A stretch of 64,000 nucleotides of DNA from Streptomyces sp. NBC_00670 (GCF_036226765.1 NZ_CP109017.1:5643001-5707000); one strand, 5' to 3'; numbered from the stretch's first letter, positions 1 through 8,299 are shown. The notes: a model not told the origin generated them from the letters alone. Numbers and translations are program-made.

Positions 1-681
1 GCGGCGCTCGCCACCACCGGCGTCGTCGGCACCCTGGCCGCTCCCGCGTTCGCCGCGGAGCCCGCCGCCTCCGTCGACCAGACCGGGCTCCTGCGGGCCG
101 CCGGCATCGGCGAGAGCGTCGCCGCGCGGATCGACGCCCAGGCCCTCGCCCAGGAGAAGGCGGCCGCGCGCAAGGCGGCCGAGGAGGCCGCGCGCAAGGA
201 GGCCGCCGCGCAGGCGGAGCGGGCCCGCGACGCGAAGGAGCGCGCCGCCCGCGAGGCCGAGCGCAAGCGGCTGAACACCTTCGTCGCGCCGATCTCGGGC
301 TCCTACGTCTCCACCGGCTACCAGGCCAGCAGCTCCCTGTGGTCCTCCGGCACCCACACCGGCATCGACTTCCACGCCGCCACCGGCACCTCCGTGCACG
401 CCGTCGGCTCCGGCACCGTCGTGGAGACCGGCTGGGGCGGGGCCTACGGCAACCAGATCGTCCTCAAGATGGCCGACGGCACCTACACCCAGTACGGCCA
501 CCTGTCGTCCATCGGCGTCACGGTGGGCCAGCAGGTCACCCCCGGGCAGCAGATCGCCCTGTCCGGCGCGACCGGCAACGTCACCGGCCCGCATCTGCAC
601 TTCGAGGCCCGTACGAGCCCGGAGTACGGCTCCGACATCGACCCGGTGGCGTACCTGCGCGCCCACGGCGTCAACGTCTGA
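1..681 (+). CDS. M23 family metallopeptidase, 5'-truncated by window edge
   Basis: The reading frame is open from base 1 and ends at TGA 679-681, so the start lies upstream of the window. The first visible residues (an Ala-rich stretch ending PAFAAEP) look like the end of a secretion signal. An Ala/Lys/Glu/Arg-rich helical region follows (about residues 40-90), likely a coiled coil. The C-terminal half is a lysostaphin-type M23 domain: HTGIDFH gives the HxxxD zinc ligands and GPHLHFEAR the HxH motif. Such proteins are exported peptidoglycan endopeptidases, although some lack activity. A strong hairpin (736-764) follows the stop. The domain call is firm; the substrate is inferred from the family. 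Confidence 0.9.
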   Translation, partial: AALATTGVVGTLAAPAFAAEPAASVDQTGLLRAAGIGESVAARIDAQALAQEKAAARKAAEEAARKEAAAQAERARDAKERAAREAERKRLNTFVAPISGSYVSTGYQASSSLWSSGTHTGIDFHAATGTSVHAVGSGTVVETGWGGAYGNQIVLKMADGTYTQYGHLSSIGVTVGQQVTPGQQIALSGATGNVTGPHLHFEARTSPEYGSDIDPVAYLRAHGVNV

Positions 682-735
682 AGCACCCGCGTCGGCGCAC
701 CCGCGCACCGGCCGACGCCCCCCGAACCGTCGTCG

Positions 736-764
736 ACGGCCCCGGCCCCCGAAGCCGGGGCCGT
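736..764 (+). terminator. Hairpin terminator after M23 peptidase gene
   Basis: Perfect 11-bp arms, ACGGCCCCGGC and GCCGGGGCCGT, enclose a 7-nt loop 55 nt after the stop codon. There is no long T-run, as is usual for Streptomyces terminators. Confidence 0.7.
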
Positions 765-854
765 TCTCGTTCCGTCCGGGCATTTCGTCCCGGCCGTTGT
801 CCAAAAAAGAACCATGAATTCCGGCCCGCCGTCGGAAATCCCTCTCCGCTGCAA

Positions 855-860
855 TAGAGT
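855..860 (+). promoter_or_regulatory. Possible -10 box (TAGAGT) for gntR-type gene
   Basis: TAGAGT fits the actinomycete TANNNT -10 pattern and lies 59 nt before the start codon. No convincing -35 is visible. The rest of the 238-bp gap holds the terminator and nothing else I recognise. Confidence 0.35.
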
Positions 861-919
861 CGGTCGGGCAATGCGCCGGCCGACGGCGCTTCGCACGGAA
901 ATCGAGGCGGAGGTCGGAC

Positions 920-1606
920 ATGCGTATTCCGGCGCACTCGGTATGCGCGGCGATCCGCGAGGACATCGTCGCCGGCGTCCACGCGCGCGGCAGCCGGCTC
1001 ACCGAGGAGGTCCTCGCCCGCCGCTACGGCGTCTCCCGCGTCCCCGTGCGCGAGGCGCTGCGCACGCTGGAGGCCGAGGGCTTCGTCGTCACCCGGCGGC
1101 ACGCGGGCGCGTGCGTGGCCGAGCCCACCGGGCAGGAGGCCGCCGACCTGCTGGAGATGCACGTCCTGCTGGAACCGCTCGGCGCCGCCCGGGCCGCCCA
1201 GCGGCGCACGGAGGCCCATCTGAAGGTGCTGCGCGGCCTGGTCAGGCTCGGCCGGGAACGGGCAGGGCAGGGCAGCAGCGACGACCTGCGCTCCCTGGAC
1301 GGCTGGTTCCACGACACGCTCGCGCAGGCCGCCGGGAGCCCGGCGCTGAGCACCACGCTGGCCCAGCTGCGGCACAAGATCGCATGGATGTACGTCACCG
1401 GGACACCGGCCGACCCCGTGGCGGACTGGGCGGAACGCGGCGGCATCGTCGACGCGATCGCCCGGGGCGACGACGCCCGCGCCCACATCCTCGCCGCACA
1501 GCACACCCAACGGACGACCACGTCCCACCGGCTGCGGCCCGTCGGCGCGGACATGGGTGTGAGGAATCCGCAACAAGCCGTAAACATCGCGGGCCCGCAG
1601 AATTAA
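920..1606 (+). CDS. GntR family transcriptional regulator (FadR/FCD type)
   Basis: The 228-residue protein has an N-terminal winged helix (about residues 8-70) with the GntR signature around LTEEVLARRYGVSRVPVREA. An all-helical FCD-like effector domain follows to about residue 200, with a short unconserved tail. FadR-subgroup regulators usually repress catabolic genes and are relieved by small organic acids or acyl-CoAs; no ligand can be assigned here. The start is supported by a GGAGG-like site (GGCGGAGG) about 6 nt upstream. It is convergent with ptsH and separated from it by a long palindromic terminator. No obvious target operon adjoins it, so it probably acts elsewhere or on itself. Confidence 0.85.
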   Translation: MRIPAHSVCAAIREDIVAGVHARGSRLTEEVLARRYGVSRVPVREALRTLEAEGFVVTRRHAGACVAEPTGQEAADLLEMHVLLEPLGAARAAQRRTEAHLKVLRGLVRLGRERAGQGSSDDLRSLDGWFHDTLAQAAGSPALSTTLAQLRHKIAWMYVTGTPADPVADWAERGGIVDAIARGDDARAHILAAQHTQRTTTSHRLRPVGADMGVRNPQQAVNIAGPQN

Positions 1607-1723
1607 CAGGGGTGCCGTATACAAAGGAGAGTGGACGCGGGGAAGTGCGGACCCCGTTTTCCTTTTCGCTGCTCGTCATCCTGTGCGTCCACGCCGGAGA
1701 ATTCACGGACGGACGGGTGGAAA

Positions 1724-1765
1724 GCAGAAAGCCGCGTCGCCCCCGGGGGCGACGCGGCTTTCTGC
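1724..1765. terminator. Bidirectional terminator, perfect 42-bp palindrome
   Basis: Two 21-bp perfectly complementary arms (1724-1744 and 1745-1765) meet at CCCCCGGGGG with no spacer. The palindrome lies between the convergent gntR-type and ptsH genes and should fold on either transcript. The A-run before the left arm and T-run within the right arm support termination both ways. Confidence 0.8.
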
Positions 1766-1803
1766 GCCGGAATGAACCGCCGCCCCGCACAGGAGCGGAC
1801 GGC

Positions 1804-2085
1804 TCAGACCGTCTCCGGCAGTTCCTCCAGGCCGTCGGCGACCAGCTTGGCCAGGCGGTCCAGGGCCGCGTCCGCGCCCTCGGCGTCGGAGGCGAGGACG
1901 ACCTCCTCGCCGCCCTGGACGCCCAGGCCGAGCACGGCCAGCATCGAGCCGGCGTTGACGGGGGCGCTGCCCGCCTTGGCGATCGTCACGGGGACGCCGG
2001 AGGCGGTGGCCGCCCGGACGAAGATGGAGGCGGGGCGGGCGTGGAGGCCCTCGGCCCAGCCGATGTTGACGCGGCGCTCAGCCAT
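1804..2085 (-). CDS. ptsH: HPr phosphocarrier protein of the PTS
   Basis: This 93-residue protein is full length for HPr. It carries the active-site motif GLHARPA with the phosphorylatable His15, and a Ser at position 47 in the context NAGSML, matching the regulatory Ser46 region. HPr relays phosphate from EI to sugar-specific EIIA proteins, which in Streptomyces mainly serve N-acetylglucosamine and fructose uptake. It stands alone, not beside ptsI, as is usual in streptomycetes. An AGGGCAG ribosome-binding site precedes the ATG. A near-consensus DasR site lies 27-42 nt upstream (2112-2127), so control by GlcNAc through DasR is very likely. Confidence 0.97.
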   Translation of the reverse strand: MAERRVNIGWAEGLHARPASIFVRAATASGVPVTIAKAGSAPVNAGSMLAVLGLGVQGGEEVVLASDAEGADAALDRLAKLVADGLEELPETV

Positions 2086-2111
2086 GGTGATGCTGCCCTT
2101 CAGGTGTGCCA

Positions 2112-2127
2112 GGTTGTCTAGACCAGT
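2112..2127. promoter_or_regulatory. DasR-responsive element (dre) upstream of ptsH
   Basis: The 16-mer GGTTGTCTAGACCAGT matches the published dre pattern A(C/G)TGGTCTAGACCA(C/G)T at 14 of 16 positions, including the central GTCTAGAC core. DasR control of pts genes in S. coelicolor is established; its presence here is my sequence match. Confidence 0.8.
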
Positions 2128-2192
2128 GTTCCACAACGCCGGTCCGGGGTGTGCGGTCGGCTCCGATGGACGCCGGTGTCGGACCCGCGCCG

Positions 2193-2198
2193 TACGCT
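2193..2198 (+). promoter_or_regulatory. -10 box of leaderless promoter for acetyltransferase gene
   Basis: TACGCT lies exactly 7 nt before the ATG at 2206, and no ribosome-binding site is present. This is the geometry of a leaderless transcript beginning at or next to the start codon. Confidence 0.65.
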
Positions 2199-2205
2199 GG
2201 GCCCC

Positions 2206-5169
2206 ATGCAGATCCCGTCGGACCGGCACGAGTACCCCGCCCACTGGGAGGCCGACGTGGTGCTGCGCGACGGCGGCACCGCGCGGATCCGGCCCATCAC
2301 GGCCGACGACGCCGAGCGCCTCGTCAGCTTCTACGAACAGGTGTCCGACGAGTCGAAGTACTACCGCTTCTTCGCGCCGTACCCGCGGCTGTCCGCCAAG
2401 GACGTCCACCGCTTCACGCACCACGACTTCGTGGACCGGGTGGGGCTCGCGGCCACGGTCGGCGGCGAGTTCATCGCCACCGTACGGTACGACCGCATCG
2501 ACGCCGACGGCCTGCCCGCCACCGGCCCGGCCGACGAGGCCGAGGTCGCCTTCCTGGTGCAGGACGCGCACCAGGGGAGGGGTGTCGCCTCCGCGCTCCT
2601 GGAGCACGTCGCGGCCGTCGCCCGCGAGCGCGGCATCCGCCGCTTCGCCGCCGAGGTGCTCCCCGCCAACACCAAGATGATCAAGGTGTTCACGGACGCC
2701 GGGTACACCCAGAAACGCAGCTTCGAGGACGGCGTCGTCCGACTGGAGTTCGACCTGGAGCCGACGGACCGCTCGCTGGCCGTGCAGCGCGCCCGGGAGC
2801 AGCGCGCCGAGGCGCGCTCCGTGCACCGGCTGCTCGCCCCCGGCTCGGTCGCGGTCGTCGGCGTCGGCCGGGCGCCCGGCGGGGTGGGCCGCAGCGTGCT
2901 CGGCAACCTCAGGGACGCCGGTTTCACCGGCCGGCTGCACGCGGTCAACAAGGCGTTCGCCGACGACCTCGAGGACGTCGACGGAGTGCCCGCGCACCGC
3001 TCCGTGCGCGAGATCGACGGCCCGGTCGACCTCGCCGTCGTCGCCGTCTCCGCCGAACGGGTCCCCGAGGTGGTCGCCGAGTGCGGCGAGCACGGCGTGC
3101 AGGGCCTCGTCGTCCTCTCCGCCGGGTACGCCGAGAGCGGCGCGCAGGGGCGCGAACGGCAGCGCGCGCTGGTGCGCCAGGCGCGGACGTACGGCATGCG
3201 CATCGTCGGCCCGAACGCCTTCGGCATCGTCAACACCGCGCCCGCCGTCCGGCTCAACGCCTCCCTCGCGCCCGAGATGCCGCGGCCCGGCCGGATCGGC
3301 ATGTTCGCCCAGTCCGGCGCCATCGGCATCGCCCTGCTCGCCCGGCTGCACCGGCGCGGCGGCGGGGTCACCGGGGTGACGGACGTGCCGGGTGCGCATG
3401 CGAACGGCGTCACCGGCGTCACCGGTGTGAGCGGTGTTACTGGCGTCACCGGTGTGAGCGGCGTCACCGGTGTTACCGGTGTTTCAACGTTTGTCTCCGC
3501 CGGCAACCGCGCGGACGTCTCCGGCAACGACGTGCTCCAGTACTGGTACGACGACCCGGACACCGACGTCGCCCTCATGTACCTGGAGACCATCGGCAAC
3601 CCCCGCAAGTTCACCCGGCTCGCCCGCCGCACCGCCGCCGTCAAACCCCTGGTCGTCGTCCAGGGCGCCCGGCACGGCGGCACCCCGACGGGGCACGCCG
3701 TACGGGGCACCCGGCTGCCGCACGCCACGGTCTCCGCGCTGCTGCGGCAGGCCGGGGTCATCCGGGTCGACACCATCACCGAACTGGTCGACGCCGGCCT
3801 GCTGCTCGCCCGGCAGCCGCTCCCGGCCGGCCCCCGGGTGGCCATCCTCGGCAACTCCGAGTCACTGGGGCTGCTGACGTACGACGCCTGCCTGGCCGAG
3901 GGGTTGCGCCCGCTGCCGCCGCTGGATCTGACGACGGGCGCGAGCGCGGAGGACTTCCACGCCGCGCTGACCCGCGCGCTGGCCGACCCCGCGTGCGACG
4001 CCGTGGTCGTCACGGCGATCCCGGCGGTGGGGGAGGGCGCGGCGGCGGACGCCGCGCTGGCCGAGGCGCTGCGCTCCGCGGCGACGGAGGCGCCCGCGAA
4101 GCCGGTCCTGGTGGTCCACGTGGAACTCGGAGGTCTGGCCGAGGCCCTGTCGGCGGCGGCCAGCACGGGCCCGCAGCCGCCCGGCCCCCCGGCCCCGCCG
4201 CAGCCGCAGGACCGTACGTCGTCCGCTTCCACACCGCAGCCCCCCACGCCCGCACCACAGAACCCCACCCCCGCCCCACAGGAACCCGCGGCCCCACCCA
4301 CCGCCCCCCGCCTCATCCCCGCCTACCCCGCCGCCGAGCGAGCCGTCCGCGCACTCGCGGAAGCCGTGCGGTACGCGCAGTGGCGGCGCGAGTCGGCCGA
4401 GCCGGGCAAGGTGCCCGAGTACGACGACATCGACGAGAAGGGCGCCGCCCGCCTCATCGACCGATGGCTCACCGGCGGCCAGGGCCTCACCCTCGGCCCC
4501 GACCGCACCTGCGACCTGCTCGCCGCCTACGGCATCCACGTGCACCGCGCGCTGCCCGCCCCCACCCCCGGCACCGCCGCCGAGGCCGCCCGGACGCTCG
4601 GCTACCCCGTCGCCCTCAAGGCCACCGCCCCCCACCTGCGCCATCGCGCCGACCTCGGCGGCGTCCGCCTCGACCTCGCCGACGAGAGCCAGCTGCGCCG
4701 CGCCTACACCGAGCTGACCGAACTGTTCGGCGGCCCCGAGGAGCTGCGCCCCGTGGTGCAGGGCATGGCACCGCGCGGCGTCGACACCGTCGTACGGGCG
4801 GTGATCGACCCCGCCGCCGGCGCCGTCCTGTCCTTCGGGCTCGCCGGGGCCGCCTCGCAGCTCCTCGGCGACACCGCGCACCGACTGGTCCCGGTCACCG
4901 ACCGGGACGCCTCCTCGCTCGTCCGTGCGATCCGCACCGCCCCGCTGCTGTTCGGCTGGCGCGGCTCGGCACCGGTGGACACCCCGGCGCTGGAGGAGCT
5001 GATGCTGCGCCTGTCCCGCCTGGTCGACGACCACCCCGAGGTCGTCGCCGTCACCCTGGAGCCGGTGGTCGTCGCCCCGCACGGCGCGGCCGTCCTCGGC
5101 GCCACCGTCCGGCTCGCACCCCCGCCCGCCCGCGACGACCTGGGCCCCCGCACCCTGCCGGTGTACTGA
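2206..5169 (+). CDS. patA: Protein lysine acetyltransferase: N-terminal GNAT fused to ADP-forming acyl-CoA-synthetase-like domain
   Basis: The 987-residue protein begins with a GNAT domain (about residues 15-190; acetyl-CoA loop near QDAHQGRGVASALL). A CoA-binding and succinyl-CoA-ligase-like module follows (about 205-700), then a Pro-rich linker (about 650-705) and an ATP-grasp domain (about 755-985). GNAT-first order is the reverse of Salmonella Pat and matches S. lividans SlPatA, which acetylates and inactivates acetoacetyl-CoA synthetase. A similar role in controlling acyl-CoA synthetases is therefore inferred. Oddly, three tandem 27-bp units (3406-3486) insert GVTGVTGVS repeats just before the conserved TFVSAGNRADVSGND motif. 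The start is fixed by a leaderless promoter. Confidence 0.85.
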   Translation: MQIPSDRHEYPAHWEADVVLRDGGTARIRPITADDAERLVSFYEQVSDESKYYRFFAPYPRLSAKDVHRFTHHDFVDRVGLAATVGGEFIATVRYDRIDADGLPATGPADEAEVAFLVQDAHQGRGVASALLEHVAAVARERGIRRFAAEVLPANTKMIKVFTDAGYTQKRSFEDGVVRLEFDLEPTDRSLAVQRAREQRAEARSVHRLLAPGSVAVVGVGRAPGGVGRSVLGNLRDAGFTGRLHAVNKAFADDLEDVDGVPAHRSVREIDGPVDLAVVAVSAERVPEVVAECGEHGVQGLVVLSAGYAESGAQGRERQRALVRQARTYGMRIVGPNAFGIVNTAPAVRLNASLAPEMPRPGRIGMFAQSGAIGIALLARLHRRGGGVTGVTDVPGAHANGVTGVTGVSGVTGVTGVSGVTGVTGVSTFVSAGNRADVSGNDVLQYWYDDPDTDVALMYLETIGNPRKFTRLARRTAAVKPLVVVQGARHGGTPTGHAVRGTRLPHATVSALLRQAGVIRVDTITELVDAGLLLARQPLPAGPRVAILGNSESLGLLTYDACLAEGLRPLPPLDLTTGASAEDFHAALTRALADPACDAVVVTAIPAVGEGAAADAALAEALRSAATEAPAKPVLVVHVELGGLAEALSAAASTGPQPPGPPAPPQPQDRTSSASTPQPPTPAPQNPTPAPQEPAAPPTAPRLIPAYPAAERAVRALAEAVRYAQWRRESAEPGKVPEYDDIDEKGAARLIDRWLTGGQGLTLGPDRTCDLLAAYGIHVHRALPAPTPGTAAEAARTLGYPVALKATAPHLRHRADLGGVRLDLADESQLRRAYTELTELFGGPEELRPVVQGMAPRGVDTVVRAVIDPAAGAVLSFGLAGAASQLLGDTAHRLVPVTDRDASSLVRAIRTAPLLFGWRGSAPVDTPALEELMLRLSRLVDDHPEVVAVTLEPVVVAPHGAAVLGATVRLAPPPARDDLGPRTLPVY
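3406..3486 (+). repeat. Three tandem 27-bp in-frame repeats inside patA-type gene
   Basis: Units 3406-3432, 3433-3459 and 3460-3486 each encode GVTGVTGVS (last residue Ser in all) with scattered synonymous changes. A degenerate GVTGVTDV stretch precedes them at 3364-3387. Lengths are multiples of three, so the frame is kept. Confidence 0.95.
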
Positions 5170-5240
5170 CCGGTACACCGGGGTCCACCGCCCGTGGAGG
5201 GGTCGGCGACGAGCGGTGCCGGGCAGTCGGCGGGCCCCCG

Positions 5241-5246
5241 TAGGAT
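5241..5246 (+). promoter_or_regulatory. -10 box of leaderless promoter for DUF5998 gene
   Basis: TAGGAT ends 7 nt before the ATG at 5254. No ribosome-binding site precedes that ATG, which favours it over the in-frame ATGs at 5194 and 5245. Confidence 0.65.
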
Positions 5247-5253
5247 GGACATC

Positions 5254-5841
5254 ATGGCCAAGACCAGTACGACGACCCAGGGGCTGCGAGCGGCGATCGA
5301 GCGCAGCGGCTACTACCCGGCCCTCGTGGCCGAGGCGGTGGAGGCCGCCGTGGGCGGCGAGCCCATCCGGTCGTACCTGGTCCACCAGGAGACGACGTTC
5401 GACCAGAACGAGGTCCGCCGGCACGTCACGGTGCTCGTCCTCACCGGCAACCGCTTCATCGTCAGCCACACCGACGAGCAGGCCGCCGACGACACCTCCC
5501 CGACGCCGTACGCCACCACCTCCACGGAGTCCGTGAAGATCGGCCGGATCTCGTCCGTCGTGCTCAGCCGCGTCGTCGCCAACCCCGAGTCGTACAAGCC
5601 GGGCACCCCGCCCCGCGAGGTCGTGCTCACCATCGGCTGGGGCGCGGTCTCCCGCATCGACCTGGAGCCCGCCGCGTGCGGCGACCCCAACTGCGAGGCC
5701 GACCACGGCTACACCGGCAGCTCGACCGCCGACGACCTCAGCCTGCGCGTGAGCGAGGCCGGGGACGGCCCGGAGACGGTGGCCCAGGCGCTCGCCTTCG
5801 CGCAGTCCCTCTCCGAGGCGACCGCGGACCCGGCCCGCTGA
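5254..5841 (+). CDS. DUF5998 family conserved actinobacterial protein
   Basis: The 195-residue soluble protein opens MAKTSTTTQGLRAAIERSGY and has no signal peptide or membrane segment. The middle is beta-rich. A conserved segment near residues 148-160 (CGDPNCEADHGYTGSS) has two Cys and a His that could bind metal; that is only a suggestion. The family is widespread in streptomycetes but its function is unknown. Its stop overlaps the start of the next gene (TGATG), so it is probably the first gene of an operon with the phosphodiesterase and perhaps thymidine kinase. Confidence 0.8.
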   Translation: MAKTSTTTQGLRAAIERSGYYPALVAEAVEAAVGGEPIRSYLVHQETTFDQNEVRRHVTVLVLTGNRFIVSHTDEQAADDTSPTPYATTSTESVKIGRISSVVLSRVVANPESYKPGTPPREVVLTIGWGAVSRIDLEPAACGDPNCEADHGYTGSSTADDLSLRVSEAGDGPETVAQALAFAQSLSEATADPAR

Positions 5842-7028
5842 TGGCACTGCCCGCCTGGGACGACCCCGAACCGCTCGCCCTTCAGTCCGCGCCCGTCCCC
5901 GAGTACGGCACGGGCTCGCTCGCCGACCTGCTGCCCACCCTCGCCGCCGGCATGGGCGTGCCCGGCACCGCCGCCGCGATCCCCGAGCTGGCCCCGGCCG
6001 ACCGCGCCTGCGTCCTCCTCGTCGACGGCCTCGGCTGGGAGCAGCTCAGGGCCCACCCCGACGAGGCCCCGTTCCTCACCTCGCTGCTCGGCACCTCCCG
6101 CGGCGGCACCGGACGCCCGCTCACCGCCGGCTACCCGGCCACCACCGCCACCTCGCTCGCCTCCGTCGGCACCGGCCTGCCCCCGGGAGCCCACGGACTG
6201 CCCGGGTACACGGTGCGCAATCCGGACACCGGCGAACTGATGAACCAGCTGCGCTGGCAGCCCTGGGCCCCGCCCGCGCCCTGGCAGCCGTACCCCACGG
6301 TCTTCCAGCTCGCCCACGCGGCGGGTGTGCACGCCGCCCAGGTCTCCGCGCCGCACTTCGAGAACACCCCGCTGACCAGGGTCGCGCTCAGCGGCGGCAC
6401 CTTCCTCGGCCGGCTCTCCGGCGAGGAGCGCATGGACCTGGCCGCCGAGCAGCTCGCCGCGGCCGACCGCGCGCTCGTCTACACCTACTACTCCGAGGTG
6501 GACGGCGCCGGCCACCGCTTCGGCATCGACTCCGACGCCTGGCGCGGCCGGCTGATGCACATCGACGGCCTGGCCCAGCGCCTGGCCGAGCAACTGCCCC
6601 CGCGCACCGCGCTGTACGTCACGGCCGACCACGGCATGGTCGACATCCCGTTCGACGAGGAGCACCGCATCGACTTCGACGAGGACTGGGAGCTGCGGGC
6701 CGGCGTCGCCCTGCTCGGCGGCGAGGGCCGCGCCCGGCACGTCTACGCGGTGCCCGGCGCCCAGGAGGACGTGCTGGCCTGCTGGCGCGAGGTGCTCGGC
6801 GAGCAGTTCTGGGTGGCCTCGCGCGAGGAGGCGATCGCGGCCGGCTGGTTCGGTCCCGAGGTGGAGGACCGGGTCCGGCCGCGCCTCGGCGACGTCGTCG
6901 CCGCCGCCCACGACGACGTGCTGCTCATCGCCTCCGAACGGGAACCGAAGGAGTCGGCGATGACCGGCAACCACGGTTCGATGACCCCGGCCGAACAGTG
7001 GGTTCCCCTGCTCGAAGTACGCTCCTGA
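5841..7028 (+). CDS. Alkaline phosphatase superfamily: type I phosphodiesterase/nucleotide pyrophosphatase
   Basis: The 395-residue protein carries the two-metal site of the alkaline phosphatase superfamily: Asp in LLVDGLGWE, the nucleophile Thr in GYPATTATSLAS, SEVDGAGHRFG, TADHGM and the last His in GNHGSM. Family members hydrolyse phosphodiester or pyrophosphate bonds in nucleotides. There is no signal peptide, so it is likely cytoplasmic. It shares one base with the DUF5998 stop and is translationally coupled to it. The specific substrate cannot be read from the sequence. Confidence 0.88.
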   Translation: MALPAWDDPEPLALQSAPVPEYGTGSLADLLPTLAAGMGVPGTAAAIPELAPADRACVLLVDGLGWEQLRAHPDEAPFLTSLLGTSRGGTGRPLTAGYPATTATSLASVGTGLPPGAHGLPGYTVRNPDTGELMNQLRWQPWAPPAPWQPYPTVFQLAHAAGVHAAQVSAPHFENTPLTRVALSGGTFLGRLSGEERMDLAAEQLAAADRALVYTYYSEVDGAGHRFGIDSDAWRGRLMHIDGLAQRLAEQLPPRTALYVTADHGMVDIPFDEEHRIDFDEDWELRAGVALLGGEGRARHVYAVPGAQEDVLACWREVLGEQFWVASREEAIAAGWFGPEVEDRVRPRLGDVVAAAHDDVLLIASEREPKESAMTGNHGSMTPAEQWVPLLEVRS

Positions 7029-7040
7029 ACACCCCTCCGA

Positions 7041-7046
7041 TACGCT
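7041..7046 (+). promoter_or_regulatory. Candidate -10 box (TACGCT) for tdk
   Basis: TACGCT lies 35 nt before the tdk ATG and 13 nt after the preceding stop. A GAAAGG ribosome-binding site (7073-7078) sits between it and the ATG. This could give tdk its own transcript. Confidence 0.4.
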
Positions 7047-7081
7047 CACCGCACCTCCCACCGAAAGGCGCCCGTCCCGCC

Positions 7082-7732
7082 ATGCCCGAGCTGGTGTTCT
7101 TCTCCGGAACGATGGACTGCGGGAAATCGACGCTGGCCCTCCAGATCGAGCACAACCGTTCGGCGCGCGGACTGCAGGGCGTGATCTTCACGCGGGACGA
7201 CCGCGCGGGCGAGGGCAAGCTGTCCTCGCGGCTCGGACTGGTCACGGACGCGGTCGAGGTCGAGGACGGCCGGGACCTGTACGGATACCTCGTCGAACAC
7301 CTCTCCCAGGGCGGCCGCGCCGACTACGTCATCGCCGACGAGGCCCAGTTCCTCGCCCCCGAACAGATCGACCAGCTCGCCCGCGTGGTCGACGACCTCG
7401 ACATCGACGTCTACGCCTTCGGCATCACCACGGACTTCCGCTCCAAGCTCTTCCCCGGCTCCCAGCGGCTGGTCGAACTCGCCGACCGGGTCGAGGTCCT
7501 CCAGGTCGAGGCCCTGTGCTGGTGCGGCGCCCGCGCCACGCACAACGCGCGCACGGTCGGCGGCGTCATGGTCGTCGAGGGCGCCCAGGTCGTCGTCGGC
7601 GACGTCGCCCAGTCCCCCGACGAGATCGGCTACGAGGTGCTGTGCCGCCGGCACCACCGCCGCCGCATGACGGCCGCGACCTCCCGCGCGGGCGCGCTGT
7701 CGCCGGACGTGCTGCCGGTGACCCCCGCCTGA
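7082..7732 (+). CDS. tdk: Thymidine kinase
   Basis: The 216-residue protein is a type II thymidine kinase, phosphorylating thymidine to dTMP in the salvage pathway. The P-loop is GTMDCGKST (residues 8-16), the Walker B-like DEAQF lies near residue 84, and the lasso/zinc region shows CWCGA (about 143-147) and CRRHH near the C-terminus. Length is typical. A GAAAGG ribosome-binding site precedes ATG 7082. It follows the phosphodiesterase by 53 bp; both act on nucleotide-type substrates. A strong hairpin at 7789-7825 ends the transcript. Confidence 0.95.
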   Translation: MPELVFFSGTMDCGKSTLALQIEHNRSARGLQGVIFTRDDRAGEGKLSSRLGLVTDAVEVEDGRDLYGYLVEHLSQGGRADYVIADEAQFLAPEQIDQLARVVDDLDIDVYAFGITTDFRSKLFPGSQRLVELADRVEVLQVEALCWCGARATHNARTVGGVMVVEGAQVVVGDVAQSPDEIGYEVLCRRHHRRRMTAATSRAGALSPDVLPVTPA

Positions 7733-7788
7733 GGACTGCCACCGCCGCGACGGTGCGCCCTGCCGCTCGGGGGGCACCACGAGACGTG

Positions 7789-7825
7789 CCCCGGTGACGA
7801 CGCGGTCCTCGCGCCGTCACCGGGG
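7789..7825. terminator. Bidirectional terminator between tdk and secreted-protein gene
   Basis: Arms of 11 bp (CCCCGGTGACG and CGTCACCGGGG) enclose a 15-nt loop. The hairpin sits between convergent stops at 7732 and 7839. Confidence 0.7.
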
Positions 7826-7838
7826 AACTCCGGTGGAC

Positions 7839-8261
7839 TCACCCGGGGTCGTACGCCCAGTTGTGCCAGGTGCCGCTGTAGAAGCAGTTCTTCCAGTGCG
7901 TCTGTCCGCTGCGCACGTACACCCAGACGCAGCGCTGGTAGGCGTCCGCACGCGTGCCGTCCACGTTGTCGGCGCGGCCGTTGCCCGGCATCACCTTCCA
8001 CCCGCCGGAGTTCTTCCAGTCGTGCCAGATCGTCCGGTTCGGGGCGATCACGAACATCTCGTCGACGCGACCGTCGTGGTCCCAGTCGGCCTTCCCCGCG
8101 TAGAGGTCGGTTCCGCACATGTACTTTCCGCGGTGTCCCCACGGGGAGGTGACGGAACACGAGTTCGCACTGGCACTGCCCGCCGAGAGGACGACCCCGG
8201 CCACACTCACCACTGCCGTGAGGATCCCGATCCCGGACTTCGCCAGGGTTCGACTCCGCAT
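7839..8261 (-). CDS. Small secreted Cys/Trp-rich protein, unknown function
   Basis: The 140-residue product starts MRSRTLAKSGIGILTAVVSV, a signal peptide with likely cleavage after SAGSASA (about residue 32). The mature part (about 108 residues) has five Cys and many Trp and Gly. DWDHDGRVDEMFVI resembles an FG-GAP/VCBS calcium-binding loop, so an extracellular metal-stabilised module is plausible. AAGGGGG gives a strong ribosome-binding site before ATG 8261. It lies 38 bp after the peptidoglycan-binding protein gene on the same strand and is probably co-transcribed. I do not recognise the family with confidence. Confidence 0.75.
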   Translation of the reverse strand: MRSRTLAKSGIGILTAVVSVAGVVLSAGSASANSCSVTSPWGHRGKYMCGTDLYAGKADWDHDGRVDEMFVIAPNRTIWHDWKNSGGWKVMPGNGRADNVDGTRADAYQRCVWVYVRSGQTHWKNCFYSGTWHNWAYDPG

Positions 8262-8299
8262 GATTTCCCCCTTCTGCTCCCCGCTGCCGGTACGGACCG

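Noticed and set aside
1631..2680. Frame starting at GTG 1631 with AAAGGAGA just upstream
   Set aside because: Despite the good ribosome-like site it runs through the palindromic terminator and antisense to ptsH, and its translation is Arg/Ser/Thr-rich without a recognisable domain.
3406..3486. CRISPR-like array
   Set aside because: The 27-bp units are contiguous with no spacers and keep the reading frame. They are an intragenic tandem repeat.
2361..4316. 651-codon minus-strand frame inside the acetyltransferase gene, with (TPV)n repeats
   Set aside because: The repeats are simply the complement of the 27-bp coding repeats. The + strand protein has strong GNAT, CoA-binding and ATP-grasp features.
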